From the NCBI GenBank assembly GCA_001574975.1, contig KQ965767.1, positions 152,243 through 164,362 on the forward strand: DNA of 12,120 nucleotides, in the 5' to 3' direction. The position numbers and the translations under genes were made by a program. Positions 1 through 8,694 of the stretch are shown here, in pieces; the first letter of the stretch is position 1, and each line of letters begins with the position of its first letter. The notes beneath the pieces were generated by a model that did no database searches, was not told the DNA's origin, and saw only the letters and a program-made list of their open reading frames with translations. This stretch comes from Gonapodya prolifera JEL478 (taxonomy: Eukaryota; Monoblepharomycota; Monoblepharidomycetes; Monoblepharidales; Gonapodyaceae).

Positions 1-32
1 AGTATTGAGCAAGTCCCGGGGGGAAAACTCAC

Positions 33-3000
33 GGTAAGACATGGACCCAATGGCCCTCACCAACGCAAAGAACGTTGTAGAGAAGAACAAGAACGCCAAG
101 TACTGCCCTCCACTCCCGCTCGCAATAACACTGACGCTGGTCAGCGGGATGATGAGCAGCAGGTTGGTGATCATCCAGAACAGCACTAGGAGCGTCCTAA
201 ACCGCTTCTTCGCGTCCTCGGCCTTCTCCTTGGCAACCGACGCGGCCTTCTTGGCCTTTTCGTCCGGGGTGGGTTCAGCGGGGCGAACCATGTCGGCATA
301 GAACTTGTCGTAGGATTTGTTGGCTTCCTCCTTCTTGTTCTCGTCGGGCACTTCGAGGGTGACTTCTTGGGCTTTTCCGCCTTCTTGTTTCTTGGCACTA
401 CCGAGGCCGTGGTCGTCTTTGTCGGCACCTTTCGTACCCCAAGAGATGTCGTGGGTGTTACAGTAGGCGTAGACTAAATGCATGGTTGAAAGAAGTCAGT
501 CACGATGACGCTCGGACAAGAATGCAACATCAAGTAAGACTCACTTTGCATCATGTTGACGTAGAACGGCATAAGAAGCATGTACTGTTGGGATTGCACG
601 GCGATCAGCAACTAAGGGTGAGTTTCAAAACGGTGAGACTGATCCTCACCTGGAAGAAACTGTTAAACATGTGCCAGGGGTCCAAGAACAGCACGCTCAT
701 GAGGAACCACAACCCAAATGTCGAACCCATGGAGATGACGATATTGCGGAATTGCGAGTTCTGGTCCACAATAAGGATTGCCCAGGTGTGAATGGAAACT
801 TCTCCGTGACGCAAAGCGGCAGCCCAGAAAACTAACCGTGAGGAGAGCTAGACCAATGTTGGTTGCGCCACTGGCTATCTCAGTCTTGACGGTGATGATC
901 TGTAGTTTGGACCGTCATATATAACGGAACAAAGCATAAGAGTGGGATCATGGAGAGGTTGCATCGCACTCACAGATTGAGCGACCCCGAAGAAAATCAT
1001 GTAAATGAGAAGGACCATGATGAGCGACCAGAGAACCGTGCAAACGCGGCCGATGGTCTTGGCGCCGTCTGGACGGTTACCCATTGACAGGACTGTTCGG
1101 TGGGGGGCGAAATGTTCCATACTTTAAAAGCACAAAAAGCCAAACCTCGTGAGTACTCACTAAACTGAACGCAAATAAGCATCAGGTAGATGGCCTTAAG
1201 AGGCTCTGCCACGTAATATCCACCACGACCTAACGCTCCTTGGGTATCACACAGCTTCATTTCCGCGTCAGTTCCGGTTCCACATTTATTCTGCTCGATG
1301 ACGAAGAAGAATGTCAGGTAGAAGTTGGCCTTGTGGGATCGAAAAAAGTCAGTATATAACCCGCATACACGATGCCGCCCCAGACTTACAAGGGAAAACC
1401 ACGCAAACAGCTGCACGAGAATGTTGTACCCAGTTTCTAACATGAACAACGTCTTGCGGAACGGCGAGTGCGACGATCTGAAGATGTTGGCCCAGTTCCA
1501 GATGGCATACAGGGCGGCGAAGGTGGACCCGTTGAGCCACCGACGGCGCTGCTTGATAAGTTCCGGAATGGCATCCGGCACGTCCGTCTCAGCTGCCGAA
1601 GCACGCTCGTATCGGAGGACCCAGGATTCGTCGGTTTTGGATACCAGCTCGAAGCAGAGAATACGATCCTCAGCTGTTGTATTCAAGCGCTCGTAAGTTG
1701 ATTTGCGACGCGCGTGTAAGTTCTGAGACTCACCGAGATACATGTTGTTGATGAACGTGTCTACGTTGGACAGTATGGGTAAGCTCCATCATCTCTGGAC
1801 GCTAGCATATATAACACTCACTTCCTTGTAGTTTGCCACTGTGCAACGCCTCTCCCTTGAAGTACGCCTGTAAGGGGCCCGCAACGTTTCCCTGCTTGTC
1901 TCTCGTGTTCGCCTGGAGTGCGGCATAGCGATAAGCTGAGAATGCGCCGGGAAGCACAGAGATGTAACCGAACGCGGACTCGAGAGGCTTGTCGAGAATG
2001 TTCGAGATTTTCTGTAGTCGGATGCACCTTCAGCAAAGAACCCGACGAGGTGTCTATTTGTTGTACTTACGTATTCGAAGTTCTGGCAGTAGGATGCAAG
2101 CGGCGTCAGACTTGGAGACCGAATACTCCATCAACAAAAACTCACCTGGGCGGCGACCAAGGGGTTCCACACATTCTTCCACCATGGACCCAGCTCGGCT
2201 CGAATTTCTCCACATGCACCCCCAACTACATTTGAAGAGAGGTCAAATAAAACATCACAACTGCAACAACAAAGTGCTTCCTACCGTTAGGGTGCCGGTC
2301 GAAGACCTTCCACAGATGGTAAATAGCCTTGTCAAGAGGACGCGTTCCAATATCGATAAGGACGGTCACTCGAGGTCTGCATGTTGAACTGTGATGAAGA
2401 GATCCCGATGAAGAATGCGAGACAGTACGCACTGCAGAATGGGACAAATTGCATGGAAGAACCATCGGTGAGAGTTGATCTTCTTCGCGTTCTGCTCCTT
2501 GAGCACGAAAATGGTCTGAATGGGGATTGTATTCTGGATCCTCATGTCCTCGTCAACCATGACCTGGGTGGTGTATTCGAATATGTGGGCAGTAACCTTG
2601 GCCTCGTCGTTCGATCCATCGTTCGAAGGGAACTTGTTCGGCACCGTCCCGACAACGATCCCCTCCTGGTAAAGTCCGAGAAGTCCAAGAAGAGCGAGTG
2701 TCTGCTTGTTACAGTTCGCTCGACCGTCAGATACCACCACAATGGCGATCTTCTTCCACGAATCCGGACCCCATGTAGGGGAGCGAGTCTTTCCCATGAG
2801 GTACGTGAGGTTCTGGACTATCCCGGTCCACGACTTTGCGAAGAGATCCGGCGATTCATTGTACATCGTGCAACCTGCATTTCAAAAGGAGTGCATGGGG
2901 TGAACGAATTTCATCGGGGTTTTGCTGTGATAGACCCACATATCGCGAGTTCGATCTGCCGGGGTGTTGAGTGTTCCTTTGGGCGCAATGTGAAGCCCTG

Positions 3001-3745
3001 ACGAGGAAACTCATCGGGGTCGCAAGCAGGAGCTTGGGGTAAGAGTTCAGCAGGAGTACTCTGCAGAAGAATAACAAGAAAAAGGCTCTTACCTGTGTAA
3101 CGAAGATACTCCGTTTCCCATCCCGACAGACTCGAACCTTCGATCAACTTTGGTGGTACTTTGATGTCCACCTACGTATGTGCATAGTTCATAGAAAGGC
3201 CAAAGTTATCCACGGTCCGTCCTCCAAGTGCGGTTGAAAATACGAACCTGCAAATTTCCTTTGGGAGTAAGCGCGAATGATTTCTTCGTCTTGGATCGCT
3301 TGAACCCTGGCTGCTGGTCTCTCGACATGCCAGCCATGCGACTTGGCCCGTTTCCTGCGAACGATCCTTGGCGCGGGGGTGGCTGTTGATTTGGGTCGAA
3401 GCGGACCCGCCCGCCCCCACCGTTGTTACCGCTGTAGTCTGGTGGGGGAACATTCGAGCCTCCTCTCGGCGGTGGTACAGCGACGCGTTGTCCTGCGGAT
3501 GCAGAGAATTCCGCGTCTCAGTTTCGAGAGATTTCGCGGCGACAAACATCCGCCGCAAAGACCCAAAACAGACCCTGTCCACCCTTCCCACCTGCCTGCG
3601 CCATCATGGGCGCTTGGTCATCCTCGTCTGGAAGATCCTGCCGTGGCTGCCCGCCCGGTGCATACGAGTTTTGTGAGTAGCGGCCACCAGGTGGCGGTTG
3701 ACCGGATGGGCCTGATGTTGGAACGGCAGAGTATCGTCCTGCCAT
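33..3745 (-). CDS. Chitin synthase, division 1 (class III-like), 3' end outside window
   Basis: This enzyme polymerises UDP-GlcNAc into chitin at the plasma membrane. Exons on the minus strand, 5' to 3': 3592-3745, 3248-3492, 3093-3171, 2940-3032, 2433-2874, 2285-2376, 2146-2225, 2071-2082, 1822-2011, 1734-1760, 1390-1673, 1161-1329, 974-1092, 837-899, 650-760, 545-584 and 33-473. Phases agree throughout and give about 880 residues without an internal stop. Family motifs in order: TMYNES (near 193), [10 protein letters not shown] (321-330), IDIGT (345), GGACGEI (370), [10 protein letters not shown] (418), AEDRILC (472), the catalytic QRRRW (513) and [12 protein letters not shown] (738). The N-terminal 130 residues are rich in G, P, Q and S. 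The C-terminal half has several membrane helices and a charged Lys/Glu loop. A donor at 32 implies one more exon outside the window. [16 protein letters not shown] resembles class III. The start at 3745 has a good context (CAGAAATGG), but an upstream exon is possible. Confidence 0.93.
1734..1760 (-). other. 27-base microexon of the chitin synthase gene
   Basis: This exon encodes TFINNMYL with split codons at both ends (phase 1 in and out). Its flanking introns are 1761-1821 and 1674-1733, both with GTGAGT donors. It leads directly into the conserved AEDRILC motif, whose Ala codon spans the downstream junction. Confidence 0.85.
2071..2082 (-). other. 12-base microexon of the chitin synthase gene
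   Basis: This exon encodes only Asn-Phe-Glu-Tyr in phase 0. It lies between introns 2083-2145 and 2012-2070, which both have GT donors (GTGAGT and GTAAGT) and AG acceptors. Joining it restores the family motif around VAAQ-NFEY-KISN. Without it the protein would lose four conserved residues but stay in frame. Confidence 0.85.
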
Positions 3746-3882
3746 TTCTGGCGGTGTCTAGTCCAGCAAAAAACGGAGATCGTTTGGATAATAAGTCGGT
3801 CTCACCCAAGCACTGAGGGTCGCACCGCCTCCGGAACCGTAGCAAAAAAGCAATTGTGAAATCACCCATTGGGGCCACTCAC

Positions 3883-4056
3883 CTTTCCTGGAGTTGATTG
3901 CGAACGAGGTCTTGGTGCGTCTCCTTTGGAAGTGCCCCGGGATTGCCTGTTGTCTTGGTTTTGTCGTTGTCCGCCAGCGGAGGGTCGACTGTTGCGATTA
4001 CCAGGCTGTGGAGAATCCCGAGTATGTCTCGCGTCCAGCGCGGCCTCTCGGTTCAT
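3883..4056 (-). other. Possible 5' exon of the chitin synthase gene
   Basis: From the ATG at 4056-4054 the minus strand is open for exactly 58 codons to a consensus donor (GGAAAG then GTGAGT). A 125-base intron, 3758-3882, would end at CTAG and join in frame through Thr-Pro-Pro-Glu to the Met at 3745. The peptide is basic and rich in R, Q, S and P, as is the N-terminus that follows. The frame stays open above the ATG to a TGA at about 4160, with no other ATG, so the true start may lie in a further exon. It could instead be 5' leader, or belong to an unrelated small gene. Frame and splice signals are seen; membership of this gene is inferred. Confidence 0.45.
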
Positions 4057-4394
4057 CAACCCGTTTGAGAGCTTGTCAAAAGCGATGATCGGGTTTGGGT
4101 CCAGGTGGTTTGGCGCCTTTTGCGGCGACCGTTTTGACTTCCGAGGCTTTGAATCTCATTGTGGGAGATAAATCTAGTTAAAGAGATAGCTGCGTCCCCA
4201 TATACATCTCAACGAGCCTGAACACCTTCTGGATTCACGGTTTGGGGTTGATGGAGTACGATCTCACTGGCGAGATTATGCCACCCTCTGCCCTGGATAA
4301 TCTCCGCACAGTTATCGTGGTTGAGACATCTCGAAAGCACATTGTATTTAATCACAAAACTCTCGTCGAAGTACAACTTTATGAACGGACCGCC
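4057..4394. other. Intergenic stretch between the MARVEL gene and the chitin synthase gene
   Basis: No convincing gene is visible. It must hold the 3' UTR of the upstream MARVEL gene and the promoter or leader of the chitin synthase gene, both on the minus strand. Short ATG-initiated frames occur on that strand, for example a 27-codon frame starting near 4161. They look like upstream ORFs at most. No clear TATA box or other site was recognised. Confidence 0.5.
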
Positions 4395-5429
4395 TCAGAT
4401 CGTGTCCAGCGCTCCAAACACCAAAGCCCAGAAGGAACCGAAGAACGCAAGAATAGCGAACGCAAGAGTAGCCTGCGCAGCGCCACAGAAAGAAATCGCA
4501 GCGTAGCACAGTAGGGGAACCCATCGGTATGCCGCGGAGAGTGCCAGCCAGAAAATAAAGTGGACAGTAAGGACTTCGGACGCAATTTGTGACGTCGACG
4601 TTATTGAAATGAAGCTGAGATACGCTGGAGAGAATACTCACATCCCACGAGCCCCAGCTTCCGGTTTCGCTCCGTTTTGAAGAGGTTCAACCAAAGCCCT
4701 GACACCTGTTAATTGCCGTCATTGTCAGGTGGATAAAGTACGAGCATCATCCGGGAAATCATTCTCACCCGCTCCTGCAACGACCCTCCCGGCTGCAAGA
4801 ACAGGACGGCAAACGTCACACTGATGATCGTGTTAAACAGCCCCACAACTATCGCAAAGTTGACTTCATTGTACTTTGGAGTGGCACATGCAGCCGCGAA
4901 GACTGCCAAAGAGAAGAGGGCCCTTGTGGAGGGTTGAAGGTTAGTGATAACCAGGCCACATTCAATACATTCAGTGGGAAAACCATCACTTCTGACACCA
5001 GCTGTGATTCCATTGGACTTCTGCGAGCAGCCATTTGGAGCTCGAAAAAGCAGAGTCGCAGGCCAGCTGGGTATCCGCCGGTCCAGATTCCGAACAGTTC
5101 GACCCAACAAACGGCGTCCAAAGTACTCACATGATTGCCCAAAATATTCCCCACGCAAGTCGACTAGTCACTTTCGCTAGAATCACGTTGGTGTATTGGC
5201 GACTGGTCATTCCCATGCTTCCCGGCGTTGCTGCATTGCACGGATCAAGGAAGCTCAATACCTTAAATACGTTCGAGCGCTGGCACATGAAGCACTCACA
5301 TGTCGCTCCAGAATAGCCCGCGTACCCGTATCCATTGTAGCCATTGCTGACAGGCTTGTATGCCCCGTTGTTATAACCGTAACCTTCGACAGCAGAGCGT
5401 GAATCAGTATCGTCTAGTCTCGGAGACAT
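4395..5429 (-). CDS. MARVEL-like four-helix membrane protein
   Basis: There are five exons on the minus strand: 5300-5429, 5131-5230, 4769-4922, 4642-4705 and 4395-4573. Their phases match at every junction and they encode 208 residues ending in TGA. The first 44 residues are polar and rich in Gly, Tyr and Asn, with a GYNGYGYAGYSG stretch. Hydrophobic segments follow: LAWGIFWAIMALFSLAVFAA, FAIVVGLFNTIISVTFAVLF, LTVHFIFWLALSAAY, and a final FAILAFFGSFWALVFGAL just before the stop. A soluble N-terminus plus four helices with a short basic loop (KTERNRK) fits fungal MARVEL-domain proteins, which sit in the plasma membrane or in vesicles. The function is not known. The third intron (4923-5130, 208 bases) is unusually long for this locus; an alternative exon inside it cannot be excluded. 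The family call rests on topology, not on a diagnostic motif. Confidence 0.8.
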
Positions 5430-5941
5430 TCAAGGCGATCCTTCCGAGTCCATAACAAGACGTTCTCCTTTCAGACTGGCTCAGTTTTACGAAGGCGAAA
5501 CAAACGGCGGAGTAACCAACTGCTCCACCTTCCGCGGGCACGACTCCACGATCCTCGAGTGATGCGACGACCGAAATTCACCTCCTGGGACTGCAACGGG
5601 GGTCGGTCCGAGCTGCTCGCCTTCCGAGTCCATCAGCGGAGTTGCTTCTGTTGGAAAGCCGAGTCGACCACTTTGGCCACAACACCGCCTCAATACCCTT
5701 GGTTGGACCGCTTTTCGCCAATAACCAATAAAATGTTTGAAAGGTAAATGTCGAGGCTATAATTTTAAGCGCCAGGTTCACCATTTGAAAGTCGATTGTG
5801 TCGTTAGTTCAAATCACATATGTGTCCTACAACTTCCCAGATATCCCACACCTTCTCATCAAAGTAGACCTCCGAAGATTTCATGTAAAATATTCCACCA
5901 AACTGCCGTGGTCGCTGAGTGTACCAACACCAACTTCTCAA
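5430..5941. promoter_or_regulatory. Divergent intergenic region between the MARVEL and PPCDC genes
   Basis: This 512-base stretch separates two outward-facing start codons (5429 minus and 5942 plus) and must contain both promoters. A 14-base direct repeat, CCTTCCGAGTCCAT, lies at 5440-5453 and 5620-5633. On the minus strand each copy begins with ATG and reads Met-Asp-Ser-Glu-Gly. The nearer copy gives a seven-codon frame ending just before the MARVEL start. The farther one gives a 48-codon frame, 5487-5633. These could be upstream ORFs in the MARVEL leader. No TATA element was identified with confidence. Confidence 0.45.
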
Positions 5942-7107
5942 ATGAGCCCAGTACAGCACGAGAGTTCCAACGCTCTCTCGCTCCAGCGGACAAACGAGCA
6001 TGCAACCAAGGAAGGAGGAAATTCTCTATCCCGTGGTCCACGACTGCTTCTCGCCACAACGGGCTCGGTAGCTTCAATCAAGTTACCGCTGCTTATCAAA
6101 GAGATTCGACAGCTGGAAGTGAGGAACTATGTCCATCACTATGCAGTAATACACTCGCTGATTCATAATCACCCTTCGCCGGTCGATCGGCTCACTCGTA
6201 GCCGCGGGTAGAACTGAAAGTCGTTTCAACCGATTCTTCGACTCATTTCTTGTCATCGGATGAGCTCGAGAGCTTAAATGTTCCCGTGCTAAGAGACAAG
6301 GATGAATGGGATTCTTGGAAACGGATGGGGGACCCCGTGCTGCATATTGAGGTGGAGTGATCCCATACTTTGTTTGGAAATACGGGCAAAAACAGTCTGA
6401 GACACGTCGCACTTCCGTTATTCAATGAAAATTGGTCTATTGTAGCTTCGGAACTGGGCTGATGCTGTTGTCGTTGCGCCTCTGGACGCAAATACTCTTG
6501 CCAAAATCGCAAACGGACTTTGTGACAACCTTTTGGTGAGTCTCGACAAGTACGTCGTCCAGATGTCGCAAGCGCTCTTACTTTTTTCAACTTCTTTTAC
6601 CAGACGTGCGTTCTCCGTGCTTGGCCCGCCTCACTCCCCGTCGTGCTCTGTCCCGCAATGAATACTGCCATGTACCAAAACCCTTTCACCTCGAGACACA
6701 CCCAAACAATTAAAGAAGTCCTTCCCAACTTCGAATTTATCGACCCAGTGAGCAAACGACTTGCCTGCGGGGATACAGGTGTCGGGGCTATGGCACCCGT
6801 CAGCATTATCGCCGAGAGGGCTCTTGAGGTTGCGAAGAAGGGAATGGCCATCAAGGAACATGAAGAAGGAAAGCTATCGGTTGCCGCTGGTACTTCAGGG
6901 ATTGTTGGCAATGCTGGCGGAGCATTTGCAGATACCAGCGAAGGGGGGGATGAGATCTCGAAATCTTCAACAAAGGGAGGACCACCCCTAGACGAACGGA
7001 TGAAGGCGCTTATAGAGTGTGGCTTTGAATGGGCTGGAGCAGGAGGGTTTCCACCTCCACAGCCTTTGGACAATGGCAATCACGCCTCTCCTGCGAAGAC
7101 GCAATAA
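5942..7107 (+). CDS. Phosphopantothenoylcysteine decarboxylase (Hal3/PPCDC flavoprotein)
   Basis: This FMN enzyme decarboxylates phosphopantothenoylcysteine to phosphopantetheine in coenzyme A synthesis. Exons are 5942-6118, 6202-6351, 6446-6535 and 6604-7107. All junctions are phase 0, giving 305-306 residues. Family landmarks: ATTGSVASIK near residue 38 (flavin binding), GDPVLHIE with the catalytic His at 107, APLDANTLAKIANGLCDNLL, PAMNTAMY with the catalytic Asn at 159, and RLACGDTGVGAM with the catalytic Cys at 194. All three residues expected from plant Hal3 and yeast Hal3/Cab3 are present in one chain. That suggests a self-sufficient enzyme rather than the split heterotrimer of Saccharomyces. 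The last 90 or so residues are Gly/Ser/Pro-rich and less conserved; a hidden intron there is possible. The first in-frame ATG was chosen as the start. Confidence 0.93.
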
Positions 7108-7199
7108 AGCTGGCACTGCTATTCATTACCTTTGAAATGTATAAAATTGGTGGAGTCATTAGAGAGGTTGCACACCATTTTATTTTCACAAATGTGAAG

Positions 7200-8278
7200 C
7201 ACACAAAAATGTGGCAGCGCCAGTCCTCCCCATCCTCCCCATGCACCCCCTCCCTTTGCATTTGCTTGCCTTCAAGGCTCATCTCATTGTCCCATTCATG
7301 CACCAGCCAATTGTCCATTGTTACCTTCCATCCAAATGAAGTTGTGCAAAACACAACATGCTATTATGAGCCTTGTCTGGACAGCAGAGGAGTACTGGGG
7401 AACAACATTGAGAATGGGGAATTGCTTTTTCAGTACGCCAAATGTGTGCTCAATAATGTTACGGAGGGAGGAATAGCGGAGGTTGAAAAGTTCTTTTGGT
7501 TTGAATGGTCTAGAGGGGAATTCCAGGAGTAAGAATGCAGATTGGACAAAAAAAAAAAAAAAAAATTGCAAGATCACTAACCTCAATCCAACAGTTCCCC
7601 ATTGGATGTTAAGGTGATACCGGACTGTCTTGTAAGGAGTGAGAAACTGCGAGGAAAGGGCGGAACTGGTATCTGTAAGCCATAATTTGCCCTCTGGGGT
7701 TGCAAAGTCCCATCCAATAGCATCCTTTGGCATGGATCCATCAAACGCCAATCCTTCCCATCCTGGGAATACATAGCAGAACAGTAAGTCAAAGTTGACT
7801 GCTGCCAGCACATTCCAAGTGATGTCCCCCTTCCTGTTCTGATATGGTGCCTGGTCTCTCATTGGTATATATGCCGGGATGTGGGTACCATCAATTGCGC
7901 CGATGCAATTGTTGAAAAATGGGTAGTAGCAGGGGTTGTTTGAAATGCATGGGTGTGCCCAAACTCCATCTGTTGGCAGGATAATGTACTGAGGTACAAG
8001 AGAGACGATGGCATGCAAAATAGTGTCGTTGTAGTGGGAGAATGACCAACCAGAGTCTTTGAATCGCTCCTGTTGGTCAAGTTGTGCCTAACGAGACCCA
8101 TTTCAAGAACATGAAGACTTGCTCCACCAATGGAATATCCCTGCCATCCTTCACCATGCCAGTGTCCCGCAACTTTGCTACCAATAAATTGAAGACAGCT
8201 GGTTCCATCCTGAGGACGTTACAAGCCCGAAACGGTGCACTTTCCAAAACCTCCCACACATAGTTCAATCCCGACAGT
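7200..8278 (-). pseudogene. PIF/Harbinger-type DDE transposase, frame-disrupted
   Basis: The main open frame (8018 down to 7296) carries NNCIGAIDGTHIPAY (first Asp), LAAVNFDLLFCYVFPGWEG, a region aligned with the second Asp (WLTDTSSAL), LTPYKTVRYHL and ELFNLRYSSLRNIIEHTFGV (Glu), then CCVLHNFI. A 72-base intron, 7510-7581, with an 18-T tract joins GLR to PFKPKELF. Its length is a multiple of three with no stop, so the frame reads through it. Upstream, MEPAVFNLLVAKLRD (frame from 8268) is the usual N-terminal domain. The link to ERFKDSGWSFSHYND needs two frame changes near 8080-8095. At the C-terminus, NNGQL and EWDNEM are in different frames near 7305. The element therefore looks inactive despite a complete catalytic triad. 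Terminal inverted repeats and target duplications were not found by eye, so the element's ends are unknown. Confidence 0.82.
7510..7581 (-). other. Intron in the transposase gene with an 18-base T tract
   Basis: On the minus strand the donor is GTTAGTG and the acceptor CTCTAG. The A run at 7548-7565 (plus strand) becomes an 18-T pyrimidine tract inside the intron. Removing 72 bases joins codons AG|A (Arg) and restores the spacing of LTPYKTVRYHL to ELFNLRYSS expected in Harbinger transposases. Confidence 0.7.
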
Positions 8279-8694
8279 GCCGGGCCTTATCCTCTAAGTA
8301 GTTGCAATCAATTTTCTGAAGACAAACTGGAGGGCAACTGCCATTGTATAAATGGCAAGCACCATCCAAGTTCACGCCCGCTCCACTTGTGAAGATCCAA
8401 CCCAGATGAGGAAGAAGTGTCCAATTCGTCCATATTGGCCATTGATTCTGTTTCTGGAGATGCCATTGGACCAAATCGGTGACTTGGTTGAAAAGAACTC
8501 TGCAACGTTTTCAACAATCTCTACAATTATTATAGAGGGATTATTGAAATAGAGCGATTGTTTGGTTGGGCTCTTTCTCTATAATAATTTGCTCTAGAAT
8601 AAGTCTATTATAGAGAAATTAAGGAGATCGCCTCAGTGTAACCTTTGGTCGAAGCTGAGACAATCACGCCACCGTCCTTCCAGAAACTCAACAG
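8279..8694. other. Stretch between the transposase remnant and the ataxin-3 gene
   Basis: The left part (to about 8500) probably still belongs to the transposable element. On the minus strand an ATG at 8465-8463 opens a 52-codon acidic, Ser-rich frame that could be a decayed 5' exon of the transposase. The right part holds the inverted repeats at 8525-8615 and then about 80 bases of leader or promoter for the ataxin-3 gene. No other gene was seen. Confidence 0.45.
8525..8615. repeat. A+T-rich inverted-repeat cluster (possible MITE end or hairpin)
   Basis: AATTATTATAGAG at 8525-8537 is the exact reverse complement of CTCTATAATAATT at 8577-8589. TATTATAGAG at 8606-8615 is the exact reverse complement of CTCTATAATA at 8577-8586. 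The middle copy can therefore pair with either neighbour, with spacers of 39 and 19 bases. The cluster lies 80 bases before the ataxin-3 start and beyond the recognisable transposase. It resembles terminal or subterminal repeats of a small DNA transposon, but no second copy was found in this window. Confidence 0.7.

Noticed and set aside
3343-3816. 157-codon plus-strand open frame
   Set aside because: It is antisense to chitin synthase exons whose phases and composition are consistent. Its own sequence shows no family motif.
4379-4641. Cys-rich alternative frames at the 3' end of the MARVEL gene
   Set aside because: The phase-consistent splice 4642|4573 gives a hydrophobic, membrane-type C-terminus with a proper stop. 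The other frames need a missed intron.
7548-7565. Run of 18 A on the plus strand, taken first as a retrotransposon poly-A tail
   Set aside because: It lies inside the transposase gene, within an intron on the other strand that has good GT and AG ends, so it is the intron's pyrimidine tract.
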